NCBI GenBank assembly: GCA_039111635.1
Contig: JBCAQO010000005.1
Location: 620,001 to 684,000, forward strand
Length of the DNA stretch: 64,000 nucleotides
Direction of reading: 5' to 3'
From: Heterobasidion occidentale
Lineage: Eukaryota > Basidiomycota > Agaricomycetes > Russulales > Bondarzewiaceae
Positions 35,758-45,595 of this stretch are shown piece after piece. Position 1 is the first letter of the stretch; the number at the start of each line of letters is the position of its first letter. Below the pieces are notes generated by a model that saw only the letters and a program-made list of their open reading frames with translations, was not told the origin of the DNA and did no database searches. The position numbers and the translations under genes are program-made.

Positions 35758-37016
35758 TTGTCTTGAACGATTCTCGACAGAAGTATGACCCGAATGCGAC
35801 GGAAGAACCCCAGCTGGCTCTGAACGGCAGGAATCTCTTCTGCTTTTCGCATATTAGGCCCAGTCGTGGTCTCGGGGAGTGGCTCTGCAGGAATGTCGTC
35901 GGCCTGAGGCTCAGATACCCTAAACCAGGTGTTGCAATTGATACTAATTCGTTGGATGTGCTTTAGCAAACTGCTCGATACGGAACAGGGCATACCATAC
36001 CATTTTGTCCCACCAGCGCTGTCTTCTGGCCTGTCGTTAATGCAATTGCATGATGGACAATTCTGCTCATGGGTGCCAGGAACCCGCATGATGACATTTA
36101 GCTTGAGGAGCATGCCTGTCTTGATAGAGGGCCAAGAGGTAGCTTGGAGGATATCGCCCGACTCCGATGTGACATCGTAGTCGCCGCAATCAATGTATTG
36201 TTGTCCCAGTCGATCCTTGTAATAGACTTGCAGGACGATATGCAATCCCTAAACGTGTGTGAGTGCACAGTCAGCGGAGCCATGAGATGATCAAACCTCT
36301 TTTGTTGCACAGAGTTGCAAGGGAAGGAGTATGAGTCTGTCGAGGAAGTCGAATAGTCGAATTGGCTGATCAGCAGGGCCGGCGTCTCCTTCTCATGGGT
36401 AGCCCAGCTCCCGCGATAGACGGAGACGTTTAATCGATTCCAAAATCTCATTAAGCATCTGACCGTTGAGCTCCACGCCTGCTGACAGGATGAGGTCGAG
36501 ATGGGGACTGGAGCAGCAGATCGCAACCCGGTAGATGATTATACAGCTTCAAAGAACTCACAAATGTAGGAGCGACAACAACATGTGCATGCTCGCCAAT
36601 TGCAGGGCGAGCCTACGCTGTAAATCAACGACACCCTTCCTCTCGCTAGAGAACAGCCAGCGGAGTTTCCTCCACCAATCACGGATTGTTCTTTCAGACC
36701 CTCCCTCCTGGAGAGACAGCTGATAGCCATTCAGCTTCAGCGCCATCTCTTCCAGAAACTTGCGGCATCTTGCTGCAGTTTGTCTGATGTGTTCATCAAT
36801 GAGCGCTGAACCAGCAAGGTTTGGATGGCCTCGAGCATTCAGGACACTGTCCACGATCTTGATCAGCTCATAGAATGACTGTATATCACCTTCAAGCGCC
36901 TGCCACTCTGCCGAGGATCCTTTCCTATCGCTCAAGGCTTTGGCAACTTGCAATGCCACTTGCACGAGGGCTACAATATCGCCAAAAGAGCCAAAGGCAA
37001 AGGCAACGGTAGCCAT
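35676..37016 (-). pseudogene. HeLo/STAND-type N-terminus plus ubiquitin-like domain, one nonsense codon
   Basis: Exons on the minus strand: 37016-36562, 36507-36297 and 36248-35676, joined by 54- and 48-bp introns that keep the frame, 413 codons. The N-terminus (FAFGSFGDIVALVQVALQVA ... SFYELIKIVDSVL) is helical and resembles the N-terminal domains of fungal STAND/NLR proteins. The C-terminal half (DRLILLPLQLCATKE, then LQVYYKDRLGQQYIDCGDYD ... WPSIKTGMLLKLNVIM) matches the ubiquitin-like domain often paired with it in mushrooms, with a CPSC motif after it. An in-frame TGA at 36395-36393 interrupts exon 2 after ELGYP; the rest is intact. So this is a recent nonsense allele or a base error. 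Related proteins are thought to act in innate-immune-like signalling, but nothing here proves that. Confidence 0.75.
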
Positions 37017-37500
37017 TGGGAGAGTTGGGGTCGCTCTATACACGAGGCAGAAGCTGTTAAAATACTCACAGCACTGCCCGCGACACGACTCAGCTGTGCG
37101 TATTAGGGTGCCCATACTTAGAAACTTTTAAAGGCGTTCAAGCCGCACTTTTTGAGTCCATAGTTCGCGTTTTCGTTGTGACGGCAAACACAGAAACGAT
37201 GAATCATCGTTATTTTTTTGTGCATCGGGAACATCACGGAGGGATACTGTGTAGTCAGCACAGAACGAAGAAAGCAAGATATATCAGCCGCACCGCACAA
37301 GTGCGAGAAAGGATACATAGGGAAGGCGGTGGCCAAAAGGAAGACGAGCGCTCGCCGTCGTCACCTGAGCAAATACGGGATTGGGAAAGGATCGCCAGCG
37401 TTGCTGCCTTTGGGAGACTAACGTGAGCCTGTCCGGAAACCAACTTGTTAGGTTGAGACACCCCCGCGCCTGCCCGCCTATTGTTTCTCCGTTTGCTGGA

Positions 37501-37552
37501 TCTTCGAGCTTCGAGCTTCGAGCTTCAAGCTTCAAGCTTCAAGCTTCAAGCC
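37501..37552. repeat. Tandem heptamer repeat GAGCTTC/AAGCTTC
   Basis: Seven copies of a heptamer, first as CGAGCTT then as CAAGCTT, alternate here. The switch suggests slippage with spread of a single-base variant. Confidence 0.85.
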
Positions 37553-37883
37553 AAGCGGGTCTGACTTGTCGCAGTTCGTTGAGACGACCACAGTGAGACA
37601 AGTTGAAGTTACGTGTCCACCTCAGCCACAAAAAAACACGCGCCATAGGCTGCGCATCACTGCATCACTGTCATAAGCTTTCCATTCGATTTAGAACAAA
37701 CGATTGTTCTGATTGCAATTTATGCGTATGTATGTAGCCTAGTGCGCATACAGGGACGAGAGAAACAACATGAAAACATGGAGACGCGATGGGAATGGGG
37801 GAGGTGTTGAAACTATCACTGTTAGTCGTGATGAGAGATTATACATCATTCACGTCGAGGGGATTTTGATCAAAAGGTGATGA

Positions 37884-37914
37884 AGGGGAATGGGGATGGG
37901 GATGGGGATGGGGA
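37884..37914 (+). repeat. GGGGAT hexamer array, potential G-quadruplex
   Basis: Five runs of four G separated by AT or AAT lie on the plus strand, in the 3' flank of the minus-strand bZIP gene. The spacing fits an intramolecular G-quadruplex in DNA. Its role is unknown. Confidence 0.75.
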
Positions 37915-38103
37915 CGATTGGGAAATTGGTACTCAGGGTCAGTGGATAAAACAATAGAGCTAAATGATGTAGGAGTACCGCCAAGACGGGAGTAGGGGAA
38001 AATCAAAAGACGGAAACAAGAAGGGACGATGTTGGCATACGGGATATCAAGATGCAGAACGAGAGATGGAAGACACAAATGCGACGAAGAAAGACCGATA
38101 GGC

Positions 38104-39062
38104 TCACGAATCATTGATTGGAGGGACATGATGACCCTTATCCATCAACAACGCCTCCAGGACCAGCGCGCGAGCCTTCCACATCTCCTTGTCCTGCCGC
38201 TCTGCCTCTAAAGCATCCTCGAGCTCGCGCTGATACTCCAACTTACGCTTCCGACTGCGCCGCGCCGCGAGTGTGTTCTGTAAACGCTTGGCCTTGATCG
38301 CGTCCTCCTCCGACAAAGTAGGTCCATCAGCGACGTCATCACCGTCATCCTCCCCAAATGCTTGACTATGCGCACGCTTCCTCGCGAATGTGGCCGGCAG
38401 CTCCTTCCGTGATGTTTGGGACGGCATGACGTACTTCCGAGGTTGAATCGGAGCGTCCACGGGCACAAGACTGTCTGGCGTCAGGTTCTTGCGAGTTCCC
38501 GTGGGAGCTTGCTTCCGCTTCTGCTTTGTCGAAGACTTGGACGTGACACTGGTACCACCTGACGGTGAGTGCAGAGAACTGGGGTCAAGAGCGGGAGTGT
38601 CGGGAGAAGGCATCGTGTACATGTTGTCAAACACAGGAGGAAGGGACGAAGAAACAGGAGCGAGGGGCTTGGCATCGTAGAGATAGCCAGGTGTATCCGG
38701 GAACAATGGCATGTCGAAATCGCCGCCCATCTCAAGCATAGGGCTCGTCCACACGTCAGGGCTCATGAAGTCGTCACCGAGGGCAGGTGTCGTCAACATA
38801 TCGTCCATCGGCGACTCCCCAGGAGAGGTGAGATAATTCATCGGCTCGAAGGCGTCGAACGTCTCGAAGTCTGGTGAAGCTGCACATCGGCTTAATAAGC
38901 CAGAACACGACACATAGTCACGACCTTACCTTGAATCACAGACAGGACTGCCTGCGCTGCAGCATCATCGTCATGCACAGGCATATCGGTACGGGTGCCA
39001 GGCGCTGGGCCCCGCGAGTCTAACGATGGCACAGAAAGATTGGCGTTTTGAGGTGCGAGCAT
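38104..39062 (-). CDS. bZIP transcription factor, Gcn4/Cpc1 type
   Basis: Two exons on the minus strand, 39062-38930 and 38879-38104, with a 50-bp intron. They encode 302 residues beginning MLAPQNANLSVPS. The C-terminus carries the basic region AKRLQNTLAARRSRKRKLEY, matching the Gcn4 NTEAARRSRARK pattern, and then a short zipper-like helix. The N-terminal part is acidic with Pro/Ser/Thr, like the activation region of Gcn4/Cpc1. In other fungi this factor switches on amino-acid biosynthesis genes during starvation and is itself controlled by translation through upstream ORFs. Here two upstream ORFs lie in the leader, and TGACTC, the core of the Gcn4 binding site, lies in the promoter. The leucine repeat is less regular than in yeast Gcn4. 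Confidence 0.87.
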
Positions 39063-39064
39063 TG

Positions 39065-39184
39065 TTAGGTAGTTGGAACAGAGAAAGTCGAAAGCGCGAG
39101 GAGAATCGATTGAGTTTTCTGGTACTGGTGGTAGTCGACGAGGAGTTGTACGAGGTGGTGGGGGCAGTTGTTGGGGTATCCCAT
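39065..39184 (-). promoter_or_regulatory. Upstream ORF 2 of the bZIP gene, 39 codons
   Basis: It starts MGYPNNCPHHLVQ and ends with TAA at 39067-39065. The main ATG follows after two bases (TAACAATG), so ribosomes that translate it have almost no distance in which to reinitiate. This is the layout expected of an inhibitory ORF such as the second ORF of Neurospora cpc-1. Confidence 0.65.
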
Positions 39185-39253
39185 GATGGGCAGCTAAATC
39201 CGAAGTGGTATGGAAAACCTGGTTATACGTCCTAAGACGGTGGGAAGGGTGGT

Positions 39254-39265
39254 TTACGTCGCCAT
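39254..39265 (-). promoter_or_regulatory. Upstream ORF 1 of the bZIP gene, three codons
   Basis: ATG GCG ACG TAA encodes Met-Ala-Thr. The first, positive-acting ORF of yeast GCN4 is also three codons (Met-Ala-Cys). It lies about 70 bases upstream of ORF 2. A longer frame from an ATG at 39712 shares the same stop and would cover it if the leader starts that far upstream. Confidence 0.5.
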
Positions 39266-39941
39266 GGTGAGATGGGAGTAGACTTGAAAGTTGTTGACTT
39301 TCAAGGAGGGACTGGGCGTGGGACCGAGATGACGGGTAGGAATCCGGGAGCGGTTTACAGGTAGAGGCCGAACATCTTGATTTGGATAAATGAAGTTGTT
39401 CAGAGGCGAGGCTGGAATCGCGAGGGGTTGGGGGGTGACTTTGTCAACGGTCTGTGGTCGCAACGTGTGCAACCTAGAAAGTCTGTGAGATGGCGACGAC
39501 AGAATCAGTCTTGTTGTCTCATACGAATCAGCCTGTGCATTCGCCGACGGTTGAAAGGTGTGCAAGTCATTGAACTGAGCATCGGACGACATCCGTGGCC
39601 CCGCGTCACCGTCATTGTAGACATGCGTCCTTGCCGCTCGCGGTATACGCTGACTGTCAGGACTGCTCGACGGCGGGGCCGATGATGGTCCGGGATGCAT
39701 TATAGGCTCCATTGCAATGTCTCGGAACAAATGGGGATGTTACGCGCGATCCAGCAAGATCGAATCGGACGACCTTTGTAGCGTACACGCAAGCGGCGGT
39801 GCCGGGCGAGAGAAAACAGGCGACAAACAGGGAATGGAGGACTCACGGATTCCTGTAAAAGAAAGAGACGCCTCGAGCAACGAATTCGAGGAGTCAGGCT
39901 GGTGTGGTGGAGGGGAGAGGACAAGTAACGAAGGGCGGGAG

Positions 39942-39963
39942 TGACTCGGCCGTCGGCTTATAT
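39942..39963 (-). promoter_or_regulatory. bZIP gene promoter: TGACTC element and TATA box
   Basis: TGACTC at 39942-39947 (plus-strand reading) is the core of the Gcn4/Cpc1 site. ATATAAGC on the minus strand at about 39962-39955 is a TATA-like box. Together they suggest autoregulation. Both are short matches. Confidence 0.4.
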
Positions 39964-42206
39964 CAGAAAAACTTCATCGCATTTCAAACTCAGAGACGCT
40001 GGTCCCACGACTCTGGCACGGCCATGGGCGCCGGCGCTTATTTCCTGACAAACCCGTTCGAAACTTTTCTTATCTCCACGATTCCGGATCATCCTCCACG
40101 TCGGCATACGACTACATACGACTGCATACAGCCCTTGCCTTGCCATCCACGGCCAGCCTTGCGCGTGTAACAAACGCCCCTTCATCGCAATGTGTGACTA
40201 AGTCCCTGGCGTCTATTGATGCAAGGGACCGAGGGAGGATGCCCCACTCGTCTCTTGTCCAATCACGGAGCGATGCATACCACATGCTCTATATTGGCTT
40301 CGCGCCCGTCAGGAACGGGCGGAGCGGATTTCCCGCAGCGCCAAACGCCGGCGATACCTGCTCGCACAGCGCCTGTAAACGTTGATGCGCACAGCAAAAT
40401 GTGGGGCCAAGGGCAGGAGCCGGCACAAGCCCGCGTCCAACACAACTTCTGCACTTCCGCTGCGGGCAGCTACGGGATAGGCATCTACAGGCATGCATAA
40501 GCACTCACATACTTTCATATGATCGGTAAGCCACCCACAGTAGCTGGTCAGCAGTTCCAGGCGGTTACCTGGCGATGACTCGTATCGCCCGCGGCCACGG
40601 CAGCCCACCGACTGTCACGGCTCGACGGGGAGAAAAGGACCGTGATCCATTGATGGCTATGCCGACCGTCGACGAATCAGACCTCCGCGTCAGGCGCCCG
40701 ACGCGCACCAGATAACACGGCCCGCGAGGGAGGCACGAAAGGATAAATGAGCTTCGGAGGGTCGCGGTTGGCTGGCGCGCAGTTCGCGAACGTTCGCATC
40801 AATAGACACGTATCCCCACAGGTGTCGGTGGACGGCCCGTACTCTGTTGACCAAGGCCACGTCGGTCGGTCTTGATACAAAGCGACGCGCGTATGCCCAT
40901 ACGGCATGAGAAAGCACGAGGAACGGCGCAGCACCAAGCTCGCAAGACCTTGACCGCAGCTGGTTTAGTATGAAGTGTAAGGGCCAAGTGCCTTAGAAAG
41001 AGCGCAGCATGTGTCGATGATGTCGGCGAGACATACATGCCACATGTTTGGAGAGGTTGGCATCATAACTTGAGTTCAACGGTGGGAAAGATGGTCTTGG
41101 AGAACAAGGCCACGCATAGATTGACGCACGATTGACGCTGAACCCGCAGTCCGCAGTCGTGAAAGACATGAGTATATTGCAGGCAGACGAACGGGCAGAC
41201 GCAGTTCCGTGTTCACAAACCCCCACGAACTCACCGGCAGCGGGCAACCAAGGGTTGAGGCCTTGAGCTTGAGGAGGCAGGCGGCTGTCGAGCCTTGATT
41301 TGTAAGTGGCATCAACATGATTGCAGTCGTTGGATAGTCATTGTGCACCCAGCCCAAGTCAAGAGGGTGGAGAGTAAGGCGGACTCCGAGGACGATGTAG
41401 GATAGTCAATCGAATGGGAACAAATAACATACTCATCGCGTTTCAAAGGACAATAACATGTCGATTTGCGATTCCAGCATTTAGCTAAAGGCGTAGAGAT
41501 TCCTTAAATTGGATTCAGGAATGTGCAGTATTGCAGCAGTTATTTTTCCAGTCAAGTTTTCTATTAGAGGAGAAAATCTACAAAAGGCGACGCATGAGCT
41601 GCGAATTTCAACGACGATCCCTGGTTGATAATAAGGTAAAACAACCACGCACCTTCCCTTTACAGCTATTCGAAGCCCGATGACAGGAAGAAGAAAGGGA
41701 GGAGCAGAAAAGGGAGCAGAGCAGCCTAGCGCTCAGGGTGAGGGCAGCTGGGGCCCTCGAAGGGCACCAAGAGCCCAGCAAAGAAGCCCCGGGCTCGCCT
41801 TTTATCAGCCGAGAAATGAGTCGAACGAAACATCATGACGCGATGTGATTCGTCAACGCACCGCAACGCGTCTTCCGCACGCACAACACGTGCTCGATCC
41901 GACCGTGTACATAATCGAGTCCGCGGACCATGACTCACACAAGTGGTCCCGAGCACCGTGGGACGGACGACGCTTCCAAGCAAACAGATGTATTCGGTGA
42001 GGGTATATCCACGTCGAAGGACCAGGGCAAGCCAAAAAATTATCCGTGACCACAGCAGTGTACGCCAGCGACAGCAGAATGCGTTAGACTAAGAAGAATA
42101 GAGGAAAATCCAAAGCTCTCTTCCGAGGAGCCGTGCCCCCTCCCACAGACTACTCCAAAACAAGCACCCCCTCGCCCGATGGCCCCGTAGAGATCAGCTC
42201 CCGCCG
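39964..42206. other. Intergenic stretch of about 2.2 kb, nothing recognised
   Basis: It is GC-rich with many short open frames on both strands. None shows a recognisable domain, consistent splice sites or a plausible start. No tRNA or repeat was seen. The right end (42120-42206) is the 3' flank of the RhoGAP gene. Confidence 0.5.
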
Positions 42207-45074
42207 TTACATCGACTCCCCTTGACTCGTTCCGCTACCCGGTACCGAAGGCACTGGCGGCACCGAGTTCGGAGGCGCAAAGAATCCAGCAGCCGTGATT
42301 CCCACCGCCTCCACCCCAGCACCTGCCGCCTTCCTTGTCGTCCCCCTCCCCACAGCAATCGAGCCCTTCCTCACCGTCCCCCCATGCCCTTTTTCAATGC
42401 TGATCGTCGACTTGGCACGGCCCGCAGATGCGAAGCCGCCCCCGTTCCTGTTGCTCATGACGGTGTGCATCGAGCGCACGCCGGAGGACTGATGCGCATT
42501 GTCTCCATTTGAAAGCCCCGTGCGGTGTCTCGGGCGGTAGCCGTTCGTGCCGCCGTTTCCGATGCCCCACGCACTCGGGGGAGAAGCCTGGCCCGAGCTG
42601 GCGCCGGAAGGCCCGATAGGCATGACGAGCATCGCGTCGTCGATGTCCTCGTCATCGTCAAACCCCCGACTGTCCCGCGGATTTGACTGTATGGACTGCC
42701 TCCTCTGGCCTGGCAGGCGTGGGCTCGAGGAGCCTGAAGACGGCGTCGAAGGCATGGTCTCGTCTCCGAAGGAGCGTGCAGGCGGCAGTGCCTCGCTGCG
42801 GTCGTAGATCTCGTCGAAGACCTCATAATACCGCTCGATGCATAGCTTGATGACCATGCCAAGTGTTGTGCGGCCCTCTTGAGGCGCGCTTGCTGAAGGC
42901 TGGGACGCGTATAGTGTCGGACCACCAGGGATGGCACACATCATCACGTCTCGAGTAGGGGATGGACTTTTGACGAGATTAGGGCATAGGACTACGGCGA
43001 GGTTGTGAGCGTCCATCAAGTTCGTCGCGGAGCGGAGGGCCACCTCGTGCATCAAATCTACGCAGACGACAATATCAATTTGCGGTGTATTTGAACACAC
43101 TCGCGAAGACTTACGAAGGACGTGACTGAGCAGAATATAGTTACAACGTGGGAGCTCAGGGAGTAGAGTGTCGCGAATGTACATTAGACTTGTCCAGTCG
43201 GTAGGATCGTCCGTGGGTACGGGACACCGCATGATGATTGGGTACACAGTCTCGGTAAATATAGGTTCTGGTAGATCACGCAGATATTTCTTCAGAAGAA
43301 CAGCCGCAAGGTGAGGGTCGCCGAAGGTGTCCAAGGACATATTATGACCTAGGAAAACTCTCAATCTTATTCCCTGTGATGATAAATGACACACACCTCG
43401 ATCGTATGCCTCCTGCACTTGACGGAGAAGTGCAGAACTCGGAGACCGTCGGAACAGACCCTCGTCCGTCAGACCTGCCACATATCTCAGCGAATTTCGT
43501 GGACATGGCGAATGAGTGCTATTCACCAGTTTCACGCAAATACTGTATGCAGTCCCTGACCACACGCGGAACCCCGCCTTTCTCGCCGTCATATCCCATC
43601 AACTCTTCCAGAGGCACACCGAACAGACTTGCGTGCGTCGGCACAGGCAGCTTGATATGCCGCTCATGTTTCAAGTTTTGTCTGTGGCGGGTGTCAAGAC
43701 TTGAGCAACATGTGGCTAAGCCGAACGTACTGGTAGACAGCTGGTGGCACGTCGATTTGAGTCAGTGGCACAGAATGTGCAAGCTCAGACAGTGTGTCGA
43801 CGTAGACGATCTTGCGGAAGAACTTGGGGCTGGTGGTGGAGTATATTAAGGAAACAGTAAGGGGAGAACACTAGAAGAAAGCAAACCTGATAAATGCACC
43901 AGCGAGAGAGAAAAGCACTGTCATAGAGCGAACAGTTGGAAGAGATCAACAGGCAGCCGGGAAGAGCAAACGTACTTTTGGAAAAGAAATTAGAATGAAT
44001 GATGTACTGCAAATAATAGTTGCTTAGTATCGAATGTTCGTCACTGGTGTTGGTGGGAGATGAAAGGTAGAGAGCGTGTGGCAATTAAACGCGTGCCCAT
44101 TGTGGCACAGGAATCAACTTGCTGACTCCAACCGCTGGCGTGAGAGCCGAGCATATGGTTCAAACTTATCCATAGCGCAGTCATAACGCGTTTTGAAGTA
44201 TCAACAAAACACAGTATGGCTTCAATTCTCGGGCTCCATCCTCCATTCCCGATGTGCGTGCGGGCTTGCGCATAAGTCATATCAACACTGTCATTAGCGC
44301 GCACGCTGCTTTCGCCCAATGGCATCCCAATGGCATCCAGGCAAGACGCCACACACGTCTGGAATATCAAAAGCAGTTTACGTACCAATCGTTTCAGATT
44401 TTTCCGGTACTTGCGGCTCAAACTTCGGTAGGCTTTCCATAACCAATTCCACCCTGGCGTATGCTTGCTCCCCGCCGCAAAGAATACGACTGTGTAGTCG
44501 GATTCGACTGGATAAAATGTGTTTCAGTGCCCGGAAGTTGAAGGGCAACTGCTGAGAGACGCGAACCGTATAGGTCGAGATACGACAGGATGCGGCTATC
44601 GGGAGACATGGGGATGAGAGGCTAGCAGCAGTGCACGATACACATACACTAGTAGAAGGTCATAGCTGACTTCTTGGACATCTGGCATGGCCGATGCGTT
44701 CAAGACCACCCTAGGTAAGGTGTTCCATATCACAAGGCGCGAAGATAGACCTCTCAGTGGACTTACATCGGTCTTGTCCTGACCGAATGGGCCGGTTAGC
44801 GGCGCACACATCGCGACATAATCTGTGCTCACTCATAATCAACCCCAGCTTGATAGATCATCTTGTTGATGACTTGCTGCAACCTCTCTTCTCCGTATGG
44901 CATGTCGTAGTCATCCTGTGGGGCTGCGCGTTTCATCCATGGTGGGTTAAATTTGCGCTTGGACGAGGGTGAGCGTAGAGGGGAGTCAGGCGCGTAAGAT
45001 GACGTGGGAGATGACACTGGAGACTGTGTGAGTGCTGCAAGTCTCTGCTTGAGGTTGAGGGGCTTGGGAAGCAT
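42207..45074 (-). CDS. CRAL-TRIO (Sec14-like) and RhoGAP domain protein
   Basis: Twelve exons keep the frame exactly, 648 residues: 45074-44833, 44778-44767, 44710-44648, 44595-44567, 44507-44386, 44006-43976, 43917-43887, 43829-43731, 43681-43527, 43474-43397, 43348-43115, 43057-42207. The Sec14-like domain (VSYDLLL, ESDYTVVFFAAGSKHTPGWN, KFFRKIVYVDTLSELAHSVP) is followed by FGVPLEELMGYDGEKGGVPR. The RhoGAP domain then has the catalytic arginine in GLFRRSPS, and LVVLCPNLVKS-like AVVLCPNLVKSPSP. A Ser/Gly-rich tail of about 220 residues ends the protein. This is the arrangement of p50RhoGAP/ARHGAP1: lipid-linked stimulation of GTP hydrolysis by Rho-type GTPases in polarity. Exon 2 is only 12 nt, and the fifth intron is 379 bp. 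Confidence 0.92.
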
Positions 45075-45595
45075 CGAGTGAGTTGACTCGACGATGAGTT
45101 GGAGGGGAGGTGAGTGAGCGTGATGGCGGTCGCTCTTGACGAGGCCTTCGAGTTAGATATCTGCAAAATATGAATAGAATAAGGGAGATGAAAGAGGCGA
45201 CTGGAGAGCACGTATGCCGGCAGGATTTCTTCGAATGAATGCGATGGGTGTGGGAATCAATAACCGCTCGCTACAAATAGGTATAGCTACTATTTTCGGA
45301 GCTTGAAGGTGATCAAGTGAAACAAAGCCATCGAACTCTTTGCGTGAGTACTTCACAGTGGCACTCCGTTAGAGCGTGAGGGCCACAACTTTCTCGGAGA
45401 ACATATGTCGCTGCCACAAACCAGATTATCATAGGTTTCCATAGGAAGAGGAAGATGCTCACCTGTCTACCAAAGCCATCGTCTCAAGACCATCTTATCT
45501 GATAATGATAAAGGTTACGTAAAGAGTATATAAAGGATGCCCCATACCCCGATTGGCTCTTATGAAGAGCGCCCTGCTCTCCTGCGACGACGATA
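45075..45595. promoter_or_regulatory. Shared promoter region of two divergent genes
   Basis: This 521-bp region separates the starts of the RhoGAP gene (minus) and the antiporter gene (plus). TATATAAA at 45527-45534 lies 62 bp before the antiporter ATG and is a good TATA box for it. No comparable box was seen for the RhoGAP gene. Confidence 0.6.

Larger units (their letters stand above)
37017..38103. other. Intergenic stretch with short tandem repeats
   Basis: No gene seen. A heptamer repeat at 37501-37552 and a G-rich hexamer repeat at 37884-37914 are listed separately. Confidence 0.5.

Noticed and set aside
39254..39712. A 153-codon protein gene upstream of the bZIP gene
   Set aside because: Low-complexity Ser/Pro-rich sequence without a domain, lying in the probable leader. 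Only its terminal three-codon version is proposed as regulatory.
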